From Welwitschia mirabilis (taxonomy: Eukaryota > Gnetophyta > Gnetopsida > Welwitschiales), in the NCBI GenBank assembly GCA_051453625.1, contig JBOZIK010000001.1, positions 194,576,640 to 194,602,182 on the forward strand: 25,543 bases of DNA, written 5' to 3'. Positions 1 to 8,186 of this stretch are shown one piece after another. Under the pieces are notes generated by a model that made no database searches, was not told the origin of the DNA, and saw nothing but the letters and a program-made list of their open reading frames with translations. The first letter of the stretch is position 1; every line of letters starts with the position of its first letter. Made by a program: the position numbers and the translations under genes.

Positions 1-120
1 ACTAATCCTATAAAGACACTGAAAGCTTTCAAATCAACATCAAATCACCTCCTTCTATGTCGCTGGAACCACTCCCACTTCCAGTCCTTCCCTTCCTCCT
101 TTCGCTGTGTTTTTAAGGAA
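1..120 (+). other. Possible first exon or exon fragment (weak)
   Basis: This patch is clearly richer in C and G than the AT-rich DNA after it. An ATG at 57 opens a 19-codon frame, mostly Leu and Pro and hydrophobic at its end, that reads MSLEPLPLPVLPFLLSLCF and stops at 114-116. The upstream 56 bases are pyrimidine-rich in places, as plant 5' leaders can be. A GT near 107 could act as a splice donor; joined to the candidate acceptor at 939-940 it would lead into the longest frame of the 941-1148 patch. A second frame, starting at base 1, is also open to 126. No protein family is recognised. This could equally be a gene relic. Confidence 0.2.
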
Positions 121-786
121 CTTTAAGAAGTCTGTGCGCCTTACATAATCTATTCTTTATTTATTATTCTTCACATATTTTTCTATTCATGTAATTTTAG
201 AACTTTGGTCTTAGCAGAAGTTTAATAAAATGTTCTTCTATGGTCTGCTAGACTGCTATTGGATGGGACAGAACATTTTGTTAACTAAATCTCTAGAGGA
301 AAATCATTTTGTCTATTTTTCCGGTTGAAATGAACAAGAAATTAAATTGTATAAGATATATAAGCTTAAAAGATCAAAGAAAGGGTTTGTTACCTTGAGA
401 TAAGTTATGATTTCCTATACTGTATTCAAGTTGGAAAGCACCTGTATAATCAGTTTCTAATTTTTGGACACAAAATGAATTGGATCATGATTTTACCAAA
501 AGTGTCTATTAGATATCCTTGGTCAATTATGAATATGGCTTGTGACAAATCTGTTTGTGTTCAATACATTATGTTCAATACATCTAAATTTCTGGAATGT
601 GGTTCTTAGCTATGCTTGCAAGGTTGTGTTATCTGGTGGATTAATGCATTTCAAAAAGAGTTTAAATTCGTCTTTGCAAGTGTGTAACCATATTTATCGG
701 AGTTACATTATATGTTTTGTTTCTGTAGCCTTTAATACTTCCAACCTGTTAAATCTCCATTTGCAAACTACTTTTTGGGTCTTTTG

Positions 787-886
787 NNNNNNNNNNNNNN
801 NNNNNNNNNNNNNNNNNNNNNNNNNNNNNNNNNNNNNNNNNNNNNNNNNNNNNNNNNNNNNNNNNNNNNNNNNNNNNNNNNNNNNN
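787..886. other. Assembly gap of exactly 100 N, flanked by a short duplicated sequence
   Basis: A run of 100 N, the usual placeholder for a gap of unknown size. The nonamer ttgggtctt occurs both just before (from about 776) and immediately after (887) the gap, which suggests that the contig ends overlap and the gap may be smaller than drawn or absent. Confidence 0.9.
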
Positions 887-940
887 TTGGGTCTTCTATT
901 CAAATTTTTTAATTTGCATCCTATGAACAAAATTTTTTAG

Positions 941-1148
941 TTGGGGAAGACATTCAACAAAGACGCTTCTCATGGCCGCTTATTATCTGGGAGATCATCT
1001 GCTGGTGTATGGTCCTACTACTTGCAACTACAAGAAGAATCCAAAAGCAATAACTGCGTCTGCAGAGCCAACAACTAAACCTCACAATCGAAGATTTAGA
1101 GAGCTTCAAAATGTTATTAATTATGACTTTTATGTTTTGTATATCTAG
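941..1148 (+). other. Candidate terminal exon of an unidentified host gene or gene fragment
   Basis: A T-rich tract ending in AG (939-940) resembles a plant splice acceptor, and the following 140 bases are less AT-rich than the flanks. Two frames stay open from 941. One runs 45 codons to TAA at 1076-1078 and begins LGKTFNKDASHGRLLSGRSS. The other runs 68 codons from 942 to TAG at 1146-1148 and begins WGRHSTKTLLMAAYYLGDHL. I recognise neither as a protein family. Base composition falls back to AT-rich after about 1110, as in a 3' UTR. If real, this would be the last exon of a gene whose earlier part lies near the window start or in the gap at 787-886. A noncoding fragment is equally possible. 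Confidence 0.25.
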
Positions 1149-1982
1149 AATTTTGTTGTATTTTAAATGAGATGTTAAAGTTTCTTACCTTATGTCAAAT
1201 TTTTTATGTTAATAATTTTATTTTTTTAAAGAAATTATCACTTACGACTTATGGGTATATTATATTAATTTATTTGGCACAAAGTTTGTAGAATAAATGA
1301 ATGTTAGAAAAATGTGATGGTTGTGTGATTGTGTCCAAAATAAATTTTTAAAGGAACTGTCTGAGAAGTTAAGTGTGACTATATTACAGATAACTGGGAT
1401 TTTGGACTGACTTCTCGTTACTCTTTTTCTACATTTGTAGATTAACAAATGTAAAAAATTCTATTTGTTTGTATCACACACATAGTTCTAGCATCCAAGA
1501 GAAATCTCTAATTCATTCTTGAATGATCTTTCATCACTAGAAGTCTGAATTAATCTTTTTGATGCTGGCTGTCTAATTATATAAACATCAACATGATTTT
1601 GCTCAATATGTTTGTTGCTAATGCATTTTCATATTTTGATGTGATAAAGATTCACTACATACTTAAGTATCTTTGGGTTTGTATCTAACATACCATCATC
1701 ATCTGTGCCACTAGAACCAGAATTTCTGAGGTGTTAGAAATTTGAAACATGAGAAGAAAAACATTGACAACATTTTGACAAAAAAACATAGTTTTCTTTA
1801 TGAAGTTTGCAAAATCTTGAGGAACAGAAACAACCTCCAGAATGACTTACAAATACATATAGTAATAAAGTAGTGATGTTTCAAATATTCAATGGATTTT
1901 TTTCCATGATTCTTGAGCATCATTGGTAATATTTCCATGACCGTCTCTCTATTATTTGTATGTGGTTCATCTTTCAGACTTG
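1149..1982. other. AT-rich stretch, nothing identified
   Basis: The frames are short and unsupported. The 62-residue minus-strand frame at 1260-1448 has no domain features and looks like chance. No terminal repeats, tRNA-like boxes or microsatellites were seen. Confidence 0.5.
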
Positions 1983-2231
1983 TTGCATTTTTTGTCTTGT
2001 TTCTGTTTCTATAACTGGAGTATTGAAGCAACAAGTTATCTAATACAATTTAGAAGAGTTTTATCAATAAATCCATAGAAGTGGTCTAATCTTTCTTCAT
2101 GTGTTGAAAGAAAGTCCTCAGTTAGAAACACATATTCATTGCATTTTTTGGCTTGTTTCCATTTCTATAACTGGTGTATTAAAGCAACAAATTATCTAGT
2201 TCAATTTAGAAGAGTTTTATTAATAATTCCA
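1983..2231 (+). repeat. Two direct copies of a 93-bp sequence, 156 bp apart
   Basis: Copy A (1983-2075) and copy B (2139-2231) align without gaps and differ at about 10 of 93 positions by hand count, so they are near 89% identical. Both begin ttgcatttttt and include tttctataactgg and aatttagaagagttttat. A 63-bp segment that I could not match to the repeat lies between them. The arrangement fits an old segmental tandem duplication of non-coding sequence. It is not a microsatellite and shows no LTR-type TG/CA ends. Confidence 0.8.
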
Positions 2232-2834
2232 AAACTTAATAATAAATTGCCCAATCAGAGAAATTCCAAATACAAAGATCAGTTCAGCAGTCTAAAAAAA
2301 TTGGTTCTTATGATGTTTGATTAAGATAGTGTTCTGGTTCCATGCTAGACAGCGTGGTTTGGATATTACCTTGAGCAAAGTGGGACTCCATTTACACTTG
2401 TCTTAGATTAGTTACTAGTCTTATCATATCCATTTCAAACAAATAAGAAACAACAGAAGATCGACCAGCATTTGTTGTACATACGATGGATGCAAGCATT
2501 GCAAATTGATGTTTCTTCCACATGCTGTTTGAGGCTATGTGCAGGTGATGAAAATACTTATAATGCAGATGAAGCTGAGTTATGCAAGCTCACAATCTTG
2601 GAATGTTGAACATTATTTCCTGTGAAGTAAGAACCACCAGATGGTGTGCAGGGTGTCCCTTTTACATCTAAGAAATGGTCTTTGCCCTTGTCTTTAGTGT
2701 GTTTCTAACTTGTCAACTATCTTTTTCTTGAATTGGCCTTATCTAAAAATATGATTCCAGGTTCCAATGGTAATGATAGCTTTCCGAGAGATGTTACTTT
2801 TTGATGGGCATGTACTAACTGCACCTCAGGGGTG
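2232..2834. other. Unassigned stretch with somewhat gene-like composition
   Basis: Composition at about 2330-2830 is slightly less AT-biased than the flanks. Several short frames are present, such as one around 2545-2605 that is rich in Asp and Glu, but each is closed by stops within about 30 codons. No family was recognised. It could be a decayed gene fragment or the interior of the transposon whose end lies at 3160. Confidence 0.3.
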
Positions 2835-3160
2835 TTTAAATTTTTTGCTTGGGTAATGTCTTTTGAGGCATTTATTTAATAAAATTCCTCAAAATGAATT
2901 TTGAGGCATTTTTGAAACTAAACATTCTAAAAGGAGTTGAGCCTTTTTCAGAAGGCTTTTTAAGGCGTTTCTTCAAATAAACACCTCAGAAGGCCTTTAA
3001 GGTATTCCTTGAACACACTCCCCAAAAAGCCTTTTAAGGCATTGTTATTAAATTGCCTTAAAAGCCTATTGGCATAAGCATTTTGTAAAACTTTAAGGCA
3101 TTTTTTAAGACCTTTTAAGGTGTTTTAAAAATGCCTTAAAAGCCTATATTTCTTGTAATG
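2835..3160. mobile_element. CACTA (En/Spm-like) transposon terminus with subterminal repeats
   Basis: The segment ends in tatatttcttgtaatg (3145-3160). This matches the right end of plant CACTA elements, TTTCTTGTAGTG, which is the inverse of CACTACAAGAAA, with one change. Inside it is a dense set of short repeats in both orientations built on AAGGC: ttttgaggcattt twice at about 2860-2910, ggctttttaaggcg near 2960, agccttttaaggcatt near 3028, gccttaaaagcctat at about 3056 and again at 3133, and ctttaaggcatttttt near 3091. Clustered subterminal repeats of this kind are the known TnpA-binding architecture of CACTA elements. The matching 5' end (CACTACAAGAAA) was not found in the window, so this is either a truncated end or a short derivative. 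No transposase is visible. Confidence 0.55.
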
Positions 3161-3165
3161 AGTAC

Positions 3166-4330
3166 GTAAATACTTTACAAAAGTCTTTAACATAGTGAAT
3201 GTTATACGTGGGATGGGTGAAAATCTTCTAAAGGCTAAAGTAATGCAAAAGTTTATTAGACCTTTAACTCTAGAATACAAGCCTAAAATAATAGCCACAA
3301 AAAGAATCAAAAGACTTTAACTTCATAATGGCTTATGAGATGAACCTTATTCAAGATGGTGCTCTAAAATAGAAACCTATTACTTTTAAGGCTATTGAAA
3401 ATACAAGGGAATATTTTAAAGGGAAAATAAAAGAAGAATTAGATGGAGATAACCTTGAGGATGTTATGGAAGAAGACTTCTCTCATGAAATAACAATAGG
3501 AAGGAGGATTATCATAGACCATCTGGGTCTCAAGCTAGAGGTAAGTCTAAAGGTAAAACTTCTAATAGCTCTTCACTTTCTTCCATTGTGAAGGATGAGG
3601 ACATGTAGCCTCAAAGTGGCTTAGCTTTAATGGATAATAGGAAAAATCACAAAAGAAAGAACCCAAGAAGAAGAAATACTTCTTTATGGGATGGGATGAT
3701 GATGAGGATGCAGCTAAAGTATAAACATTTGATGATGAAAAGAGCTCATCCATCCTACATGACCATTGTACATATTCAAAAAGAAAATGATAAAAGAAAA
3801 GAAGACTATGAATCAGACAATGAAGTTGAAATAGGTATAAAACTTCAAGATAAGTATGATTTAATTTCTAAAGAATTTATTAAGTTGCAAAAGGTATGCG
3901 TTAAAATCAAAAAATTACTTCATACTTGTGAATTAGCATATGAACAAGAAAAACATTCTTGCAAAAATTTATCATCTTAAACTTAGTTCATAAAGCTGAG
4001 ATTAATAAACTAATGTGTGAATTAAAGCATGTTAGATAAGAACTTACTGATTTAAAAAGAATCAATGAGAAGTTTACCCAAGTAAAAGAGACCTTAAACA
4101 TCATGCTTGGACAATGTAGAAATCCAAATGATAAGAGTGGTTTAGGCCATATGAAGCCTATGCTAGTAGTTCAGCTTCCTTATTCAACCAATGGAACTAT
4201 AAGCCAAGGTATAAGCATATAGTTTATACTAATAATATTATCTATTATTATTACTATAAATGAGGTCATTATTATTCTAATTATCCATTAAAATTTAGCA
4301 CTAGGTATTAAACTAATAATGTTAAAAGGC
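3166..4330 (+). pseudogene. copia gag (UBN2-type capsid, zinc knuckles) pseudogene
   Basis: This is the structural gag region of the SIRE-type element. From 3172 a frame encodes FTKVFNIVNVIRGMGE followed by KFIRPLTLEYKPKIIA, which matches the conserved middle of plant copia gag (UBN2-type domain); about the first 100 residues of the family are absent. A zinc-knuckle remnant lies at 3581-3619 (FHCEG, stop, GHVASKW): the inner Cys and the His survive, but the first Cys is Phe and the last is Trp. A charged, probably coiled-coil segment follows in another frame (3630-3980). The lineage-typical motif MLGQCRNPNDKSGLGH lies at about 4100-4152. A second CCHC finger at 4246-4284 has its Cys positions changed to Tyr. 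Stops and frameshifts recur throughout, so no protein can be made. Confidence 0.8.
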
Positions 4331-4815
4331 CAAGAAGTATGGTACAATGTCTTGTGTAAGTTAACTCAAAGAAAATATGGATTCCAAAATCAAGACCAAC
4401 TTTCTTAGCTTAGATTGCACTACAAGCTATAAAAAAACATTCATGGCATGTTGATAATGGGTTTTCAAGGCACATGAATGGAGACAAATCTAGCTTTCTG
4501 ACCTTGGTAGAGTAAGACAAAGGAATGGCTACCTTTGGTGACAATACAAAGGTACCTATTAGAGGTATTGGAATCATTAGAGAAGGCAATCTGCCTGAGG
4601 TAAAAGATGTTTTCTTTCTAGAAGGATTGCAACATAATCTTCTGAGTGTTAATCAGTTATGCAATACAAACTTTTCTATCATCTTTATCAAAGATGATTG
4701 TATTATAAAAGAATATAATTCAAACAAAGTCTTATTTGCTGAATATAGAAATCTAATATCTACATCACTACTTTACAAGATATTTCTAAGAAGAAAATCA
4801 AGTGTTTGTTGAGTT
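4331..4815 (+). pseudogene. copia aspartic protease pseudogene
   Basis: The retropepsin-like protease cuts the Gag-Pol polyprotein. The active-site loop is in the segment WHVDNGFSRHMNGDKS (4444-4491), which corresponds to the conserved copia W-x-x-D-S-G-C-S-x-H-M-T-G-D pattern. The Asp is kept (4453-4455) but the adjacent Ser is Asn (4456-4458), a G-to-A change. An open stretch at 4525-4812 carries the rest of the domain, including VTFGDN-like ATFGDN, KVPIRGIG and the conserved LQHNLLSVNQLC that leads into the integrase. In-frame TAG codons at about 4411 and 4510 and a TGA at 4810 interrupt the reading frame. The fragment is recognisable but inactive. Confidence 0.85.
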
Positions 4816-5740
4816 CTATAGGTGAAATAAGTCTATGGCACAAGAATCTTGGGCATGTAAATAAAGACTTGCTTAAAATCTTATCCTTAAAAGATATGGT
4901 AAGAGGACTTCTTAAGTTATAAAGCTTCGATAATCAGGTTTATGAGGCATGCCAGAAAGGAAAGCAAACAAGGGTAAGATCTGATAAGAAAAACACTATT
5001 ACAACTAAATGTTCTTTAGATCTTTTGCATGTTGATATTGTTGGTTTGTATCTCATGAAAAGCCTTGGTAAGAAAAGATATTATCTAACTATTGTTAAGG
5101 ATTACTCTCACTTTACATGTGTAGCCTTCTTTGTGCACAAGAATGAGGTATTTAACAATTTCTCTAAGTTGTGTATTAGGTTACAGAACTAAAAGGGATA
5201 TAAGATTAAGATGACAAGAAGTAATAATGACATATAATTCAGAAATGAAAGGTTTAATAATTTTCATGAATAATTTGGTATTCTTAATCAATTCTTTACA
5301 CCAAGAACTCCACAACAAAATGAAATTGCTAAAAGAAAGAACAAGGTTTTAAATGAAATGGCAAGAATGATGATGTATGATAAATAGGTTTTATATCAAT
5401 TCTAGGCAAAATCCATTAATACTACATGTTACATTTTCAATAGAGTTTTGATAAGACACTTTACTTCCAAAAAATCTCATATGAATTATGGTCTGGTAAG
5501 GGACCCTCAGTAAGATATTTTCATGTTTTTAGCTTAAAGCATTTCATTTTAAATGACAAGGATAATCTAAGAAAATTCAATTCCAAATTGACAATGAAAT
5601 TTTTCTAGGCTACTCTATGGTCAGTAAAGCTTACCGAGTATTCAACAATAAAATTTGTATAGTAGAGGAAACTATAAATGTTAAAATAGATGATACTAAT
5701 TCAACTTATACTTGTGTGTAGGATGATTATGCTCCCATAC
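4816..5740 (+). pseudogene. copia integrase pseudogene (zinc-binding domain and DDE core)
   Basis: The integrase inserts the cDNA into the host genome. The N-terminal zinc-binding region begins with LWHKNLGHVNKDLL at about 4831 and includes YEACQKGKQTR near 4940, the His-His-Cys-Cys pattern with some ligands eroded. The catalytic core starts with LDLLHVDIVG at about 5017-5048, holding the first Asp. The second catalytic Asp is Asn (5223-5225, in RSNND) and the catalytic Glu is Lys (5331-5333, in PQQNEIAKRKN). Both are single G-to-A changes, and the enzyme could not work even without the several in-frame stops (for example 5235-5237). Sequence to about 5740 corresponds to the integrase C-terminal region and the linker before reverse transcriptase. 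Confidence 0.85.
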
Positions 5741-6790
5741 AGGTTGAACAATTATCAAATAATCCTCAAGCACATTCAGATAGTGAGGAGAAGAAAGAAG
5801 TAAAACCAAATAAGGAAACCTCTTCAAACATGATTAGACTAAAGAGAATCCATTCTACAAATAATATCATAGGTAGTCCATATGGTGGTATTCAAAGTCG
5901 AAGCCATAATAAGGAATTCTATGGATTTGTAGCATATATCTCACAAGTAAAACCCAAAACATTTAATGAAGCAGAAAGTGATGAGCATTGGATTCTAGCA
6001 ATGCAAGAGGAACTTAACTAGTTTGAAACGTGCAGTGTTTGGGAACTTACTCTAAGGCCATCCAAAACATCTGTTATTAGCACAAAATGGGTCTTTAAAA
6101 ACAAAATATATGAGAATATTAATATTATCAAAACAAAGTAAGGTTAGTAGCAAAAGGGTATAACCAATAATAAGGCCTAGAATTTGAAGAAATATTTACA
6201 CCAATAGCTCATATGGAGCTTATAAGAATGCTTCTAACATTTGTATGTATCAAAGGATTTAGAATCTACCAGATAGATGTTAAAAGTGCCATTCTAAATG
6301 GAGTACTTGAAGAGGAACTATATGTTGAACAACCTAAAGGGTTTACTAACTATTATAAAATAGACTACATTTACAAACTAAAAAAAAATCTTTATGGTCT
6401 TAAGTAAGTACCTCAAGCTTAGTATGAGAAATTATTAAGCCATCTAATAAAAAACAAATTTAAAAGATGTACATCTAATGTTATAATATTCATTAAAAGA
6501 AATGGTAAGGATTTTACTATTGTACAAATATATGTTAATAATATTATTTTTGGTGCTAACAAATTGTTATGTGAGAAGTTTGCTAAGATTATGTAAGATG
6601 AATTTGAAATGAGTCTCATGGGAGAGATGAGCAACTTATTAGAACTTTAAGTGGTGTAACACAAAAAAGGTACATTCATTTATCAAACTAAATATGTTAA
6701 AAGTTTGCTAGTCAAATATAGCTCATAGGATTATAAGGCTAAAAATATCCTAATGAGCCAAAGCACTAAATAAAACAAAGATAAGCATAG
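5741..6790 (+). pseudogene. copia reverse transcriptase pseudogene
   Basis: The polymerase domain (RVT_2 family) copies the element RNA into DNA. Landmarks in order: SDEHWILAMQEELN at about 5978-6019, STKWVFKNKI near 6077, YQIDVKSAILNG at about 6267-6302 with the first catalytic Asp kept in the QIDVKSA context, LYVEQPKGF near 6316, LKKNLYGLK near 6380, and YVNNIIFGAN from 6531. The last is the conserved Tyr-Val-Asp-Asp box, in which both Asp codons have become Asn (6537-6542) by G-to-A changes. EFEMSLMGEM follows at about 6600. Stops at 6019, around 6404 and 6595, among others, and frameshifts near 6130-6200 break the gene. Confidence 0.9.
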
Positions 6791-7476
6791 TAATAAGATT
6801 GACAAAAACTTATACAGTTGACCAGAACTTATATAGAGGTATGATTGGTAGTTTACTACACCTTACTGCTAGTAGGACCAATATCCTTTTGAGTGTATGG
6901 ATTTATGCTTCTTATCAAAGTGATACAAGAGAATCGCATCTTATGGCAGTTAAAAGAAATTTTTACTATCTAAAAGATACTACTAATTGGGGCATTTAGT
7001 ATTCAACGGACCATACCTTGATCTAGTTGGGTATTGTGATGTAGATTGGATAGGATACAATGATAGTAGAAGGGGTACTAATGGAAGTTGCTTCTTGCTT
7101 AGATAATGTCTGGTATCTTAGAGAAGCAAAAACAAAACTCAACTACTTTCTCAACCACTGAGGTTAAATACATCACTACTGGAAGTTGCTATATTTGGAT
7201 GAAGCAAACATTAAAAGATTTCGAACTATCCATTTGAATCATTCTCATATATTACGACAACAAAAGTGCTAACAATATCTCAAATAATCCTATTCAACAT
7301 TCAAGAATCAAACACATTAAGATTAGACATCATTTTCTTAGAGAGCATGTCCAAAATAAGGATATCATGCTAGAATACATCAACACTAATGATCAACTCA
7401 CTAATGTTTTTACTAAACCATTAAGTGATGATAGGTTTGTTAAATTATGTAAAAACTTAGAGATTAGCCTTGCCTA
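6791..7476 (+). pseudogene. copia RNase H and C-terminal pol pseudogene
   Basis: This is the RNase H part of pol, which removes template RNA during cDNA synthesis. The connection segment reads LYRGMIGSLLHLTASRTNIL from about 6829. The RNase H core starts at about 7030 with YCDVDWIG, which keeps the first acidic residues. After frameshifts the end of the domain is nearly uninterrupted from about 7150 to 7474, with STTEVKYITTGSCYIWMKQT (the TAE/AEY region, here TEVKY), NNPIQHSRIKHIKIRHHFLR and DQLTNVFTKPLSDDRF. A TAA at 7477-7479 probably marks the end of the original pol frame or lies close to it. Stops at 6997 and about 7100-7110 break the upstream part. Confidence 0.9.
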
Positions 7477-8186
7477 ATCAGGTAATTTATTAGGTTATCA
7501 CTTTCAAAGTTTCAACTCTACATTATGATATTCTATGAATTGAAATAATAACTAGACCATAAACTAGTAAGTTATATACATGCTACTTTATCTTTTTGCT
7601 ATGATACTTTAATCATGTTATTAGCTATAAAAAATTTTGAAGTTTTTTATTTTTCAAAGAAGATGTCTTTCATTGGAAGATGTCTATTATGAAGACATCC
7701 TAAGTATTATAGACATCTAGTTGGTAGACATCTTTGAAGCTTAGGTATATTGTATTTAATTTTTCAAAATAGACATCTTTGGATGTCTAGACATCTTTAT
7801 AGTATGCAGGTAATTCATAAAGTTTATTATCAAAAGATGTCTTTTGCTAAGATAAACATATACGCTCATCATTTTAGATGTCTTTAAACTAGTAGATGTC
7901 TTTCAAGAACTATGTCAAAAAAAGGAATGCAAGAGCATTTTAATCCTTTTTATTTAGGAAAGAGGCCACCATCTATTATTTTCAATCCTTTACTCAATAG
8001 GTGTCCCTTTTAAAGTCCTTTTCAAGTCTGGTTTTTCTTAGATCTCTCAGCATAAATGTCTTGGATTTGGAAGAAGTCTTTACAACTAGCATAATAGGTG
8101 TTCTTTTATTGACAAGTGCTCTTATTTCACTAATTCTCTTACATTTCTTATTAGAATTTTAATTCTTCCTATCTTTTTCTTTAAAA
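7477..8186 (+). promoter_or_regulatory. pol to env-like spacer with clustered AGATGTCT/AGACATCT octamers
   Basis: A non-coding spacer between pol and the env-like ORF. Nine exact copies of one octamer lie in 241 bp: AGATGTCT at 7661, 7678, 7835, 7876 and 7894, and its complement AGACATCT at 7711, 7726, 7771 and 7789. There are one-mismatch copies at 7693 and 7781. The pattern is two forward, four reverse, then three forward. The same octamer is clustered in the 3' LTR. No gene is seen. A role as a cis element driving a separate env-like transcript is an inference from position and shared motif only. Confidence 0.6.

Noticed and set aside
1025-1040. caactacaagaagaat as a CACTA left end
   Set aside because: It lies inside a candidate exon, has an extra base in the core and no repeats beside it.
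1651-1660. cactacatac as the missing CACTA 5' end
   Set aside because: Only the first six bases match CACTACAAGAAA, with no subterminal AAGGC repeats after it and no matching target triplet.
3562-3753. Minus-strand 63-residue Ser-rich frame
   Set aside because: It is the shadow of the plus-strand gag zinc-knuckle and charged region.
7661-7901. CRISPR-like array from the regularly seen octamer
   Set aside because: Repeats are 8 bp, irregularly spaced and in both orientations, in a plant genome.
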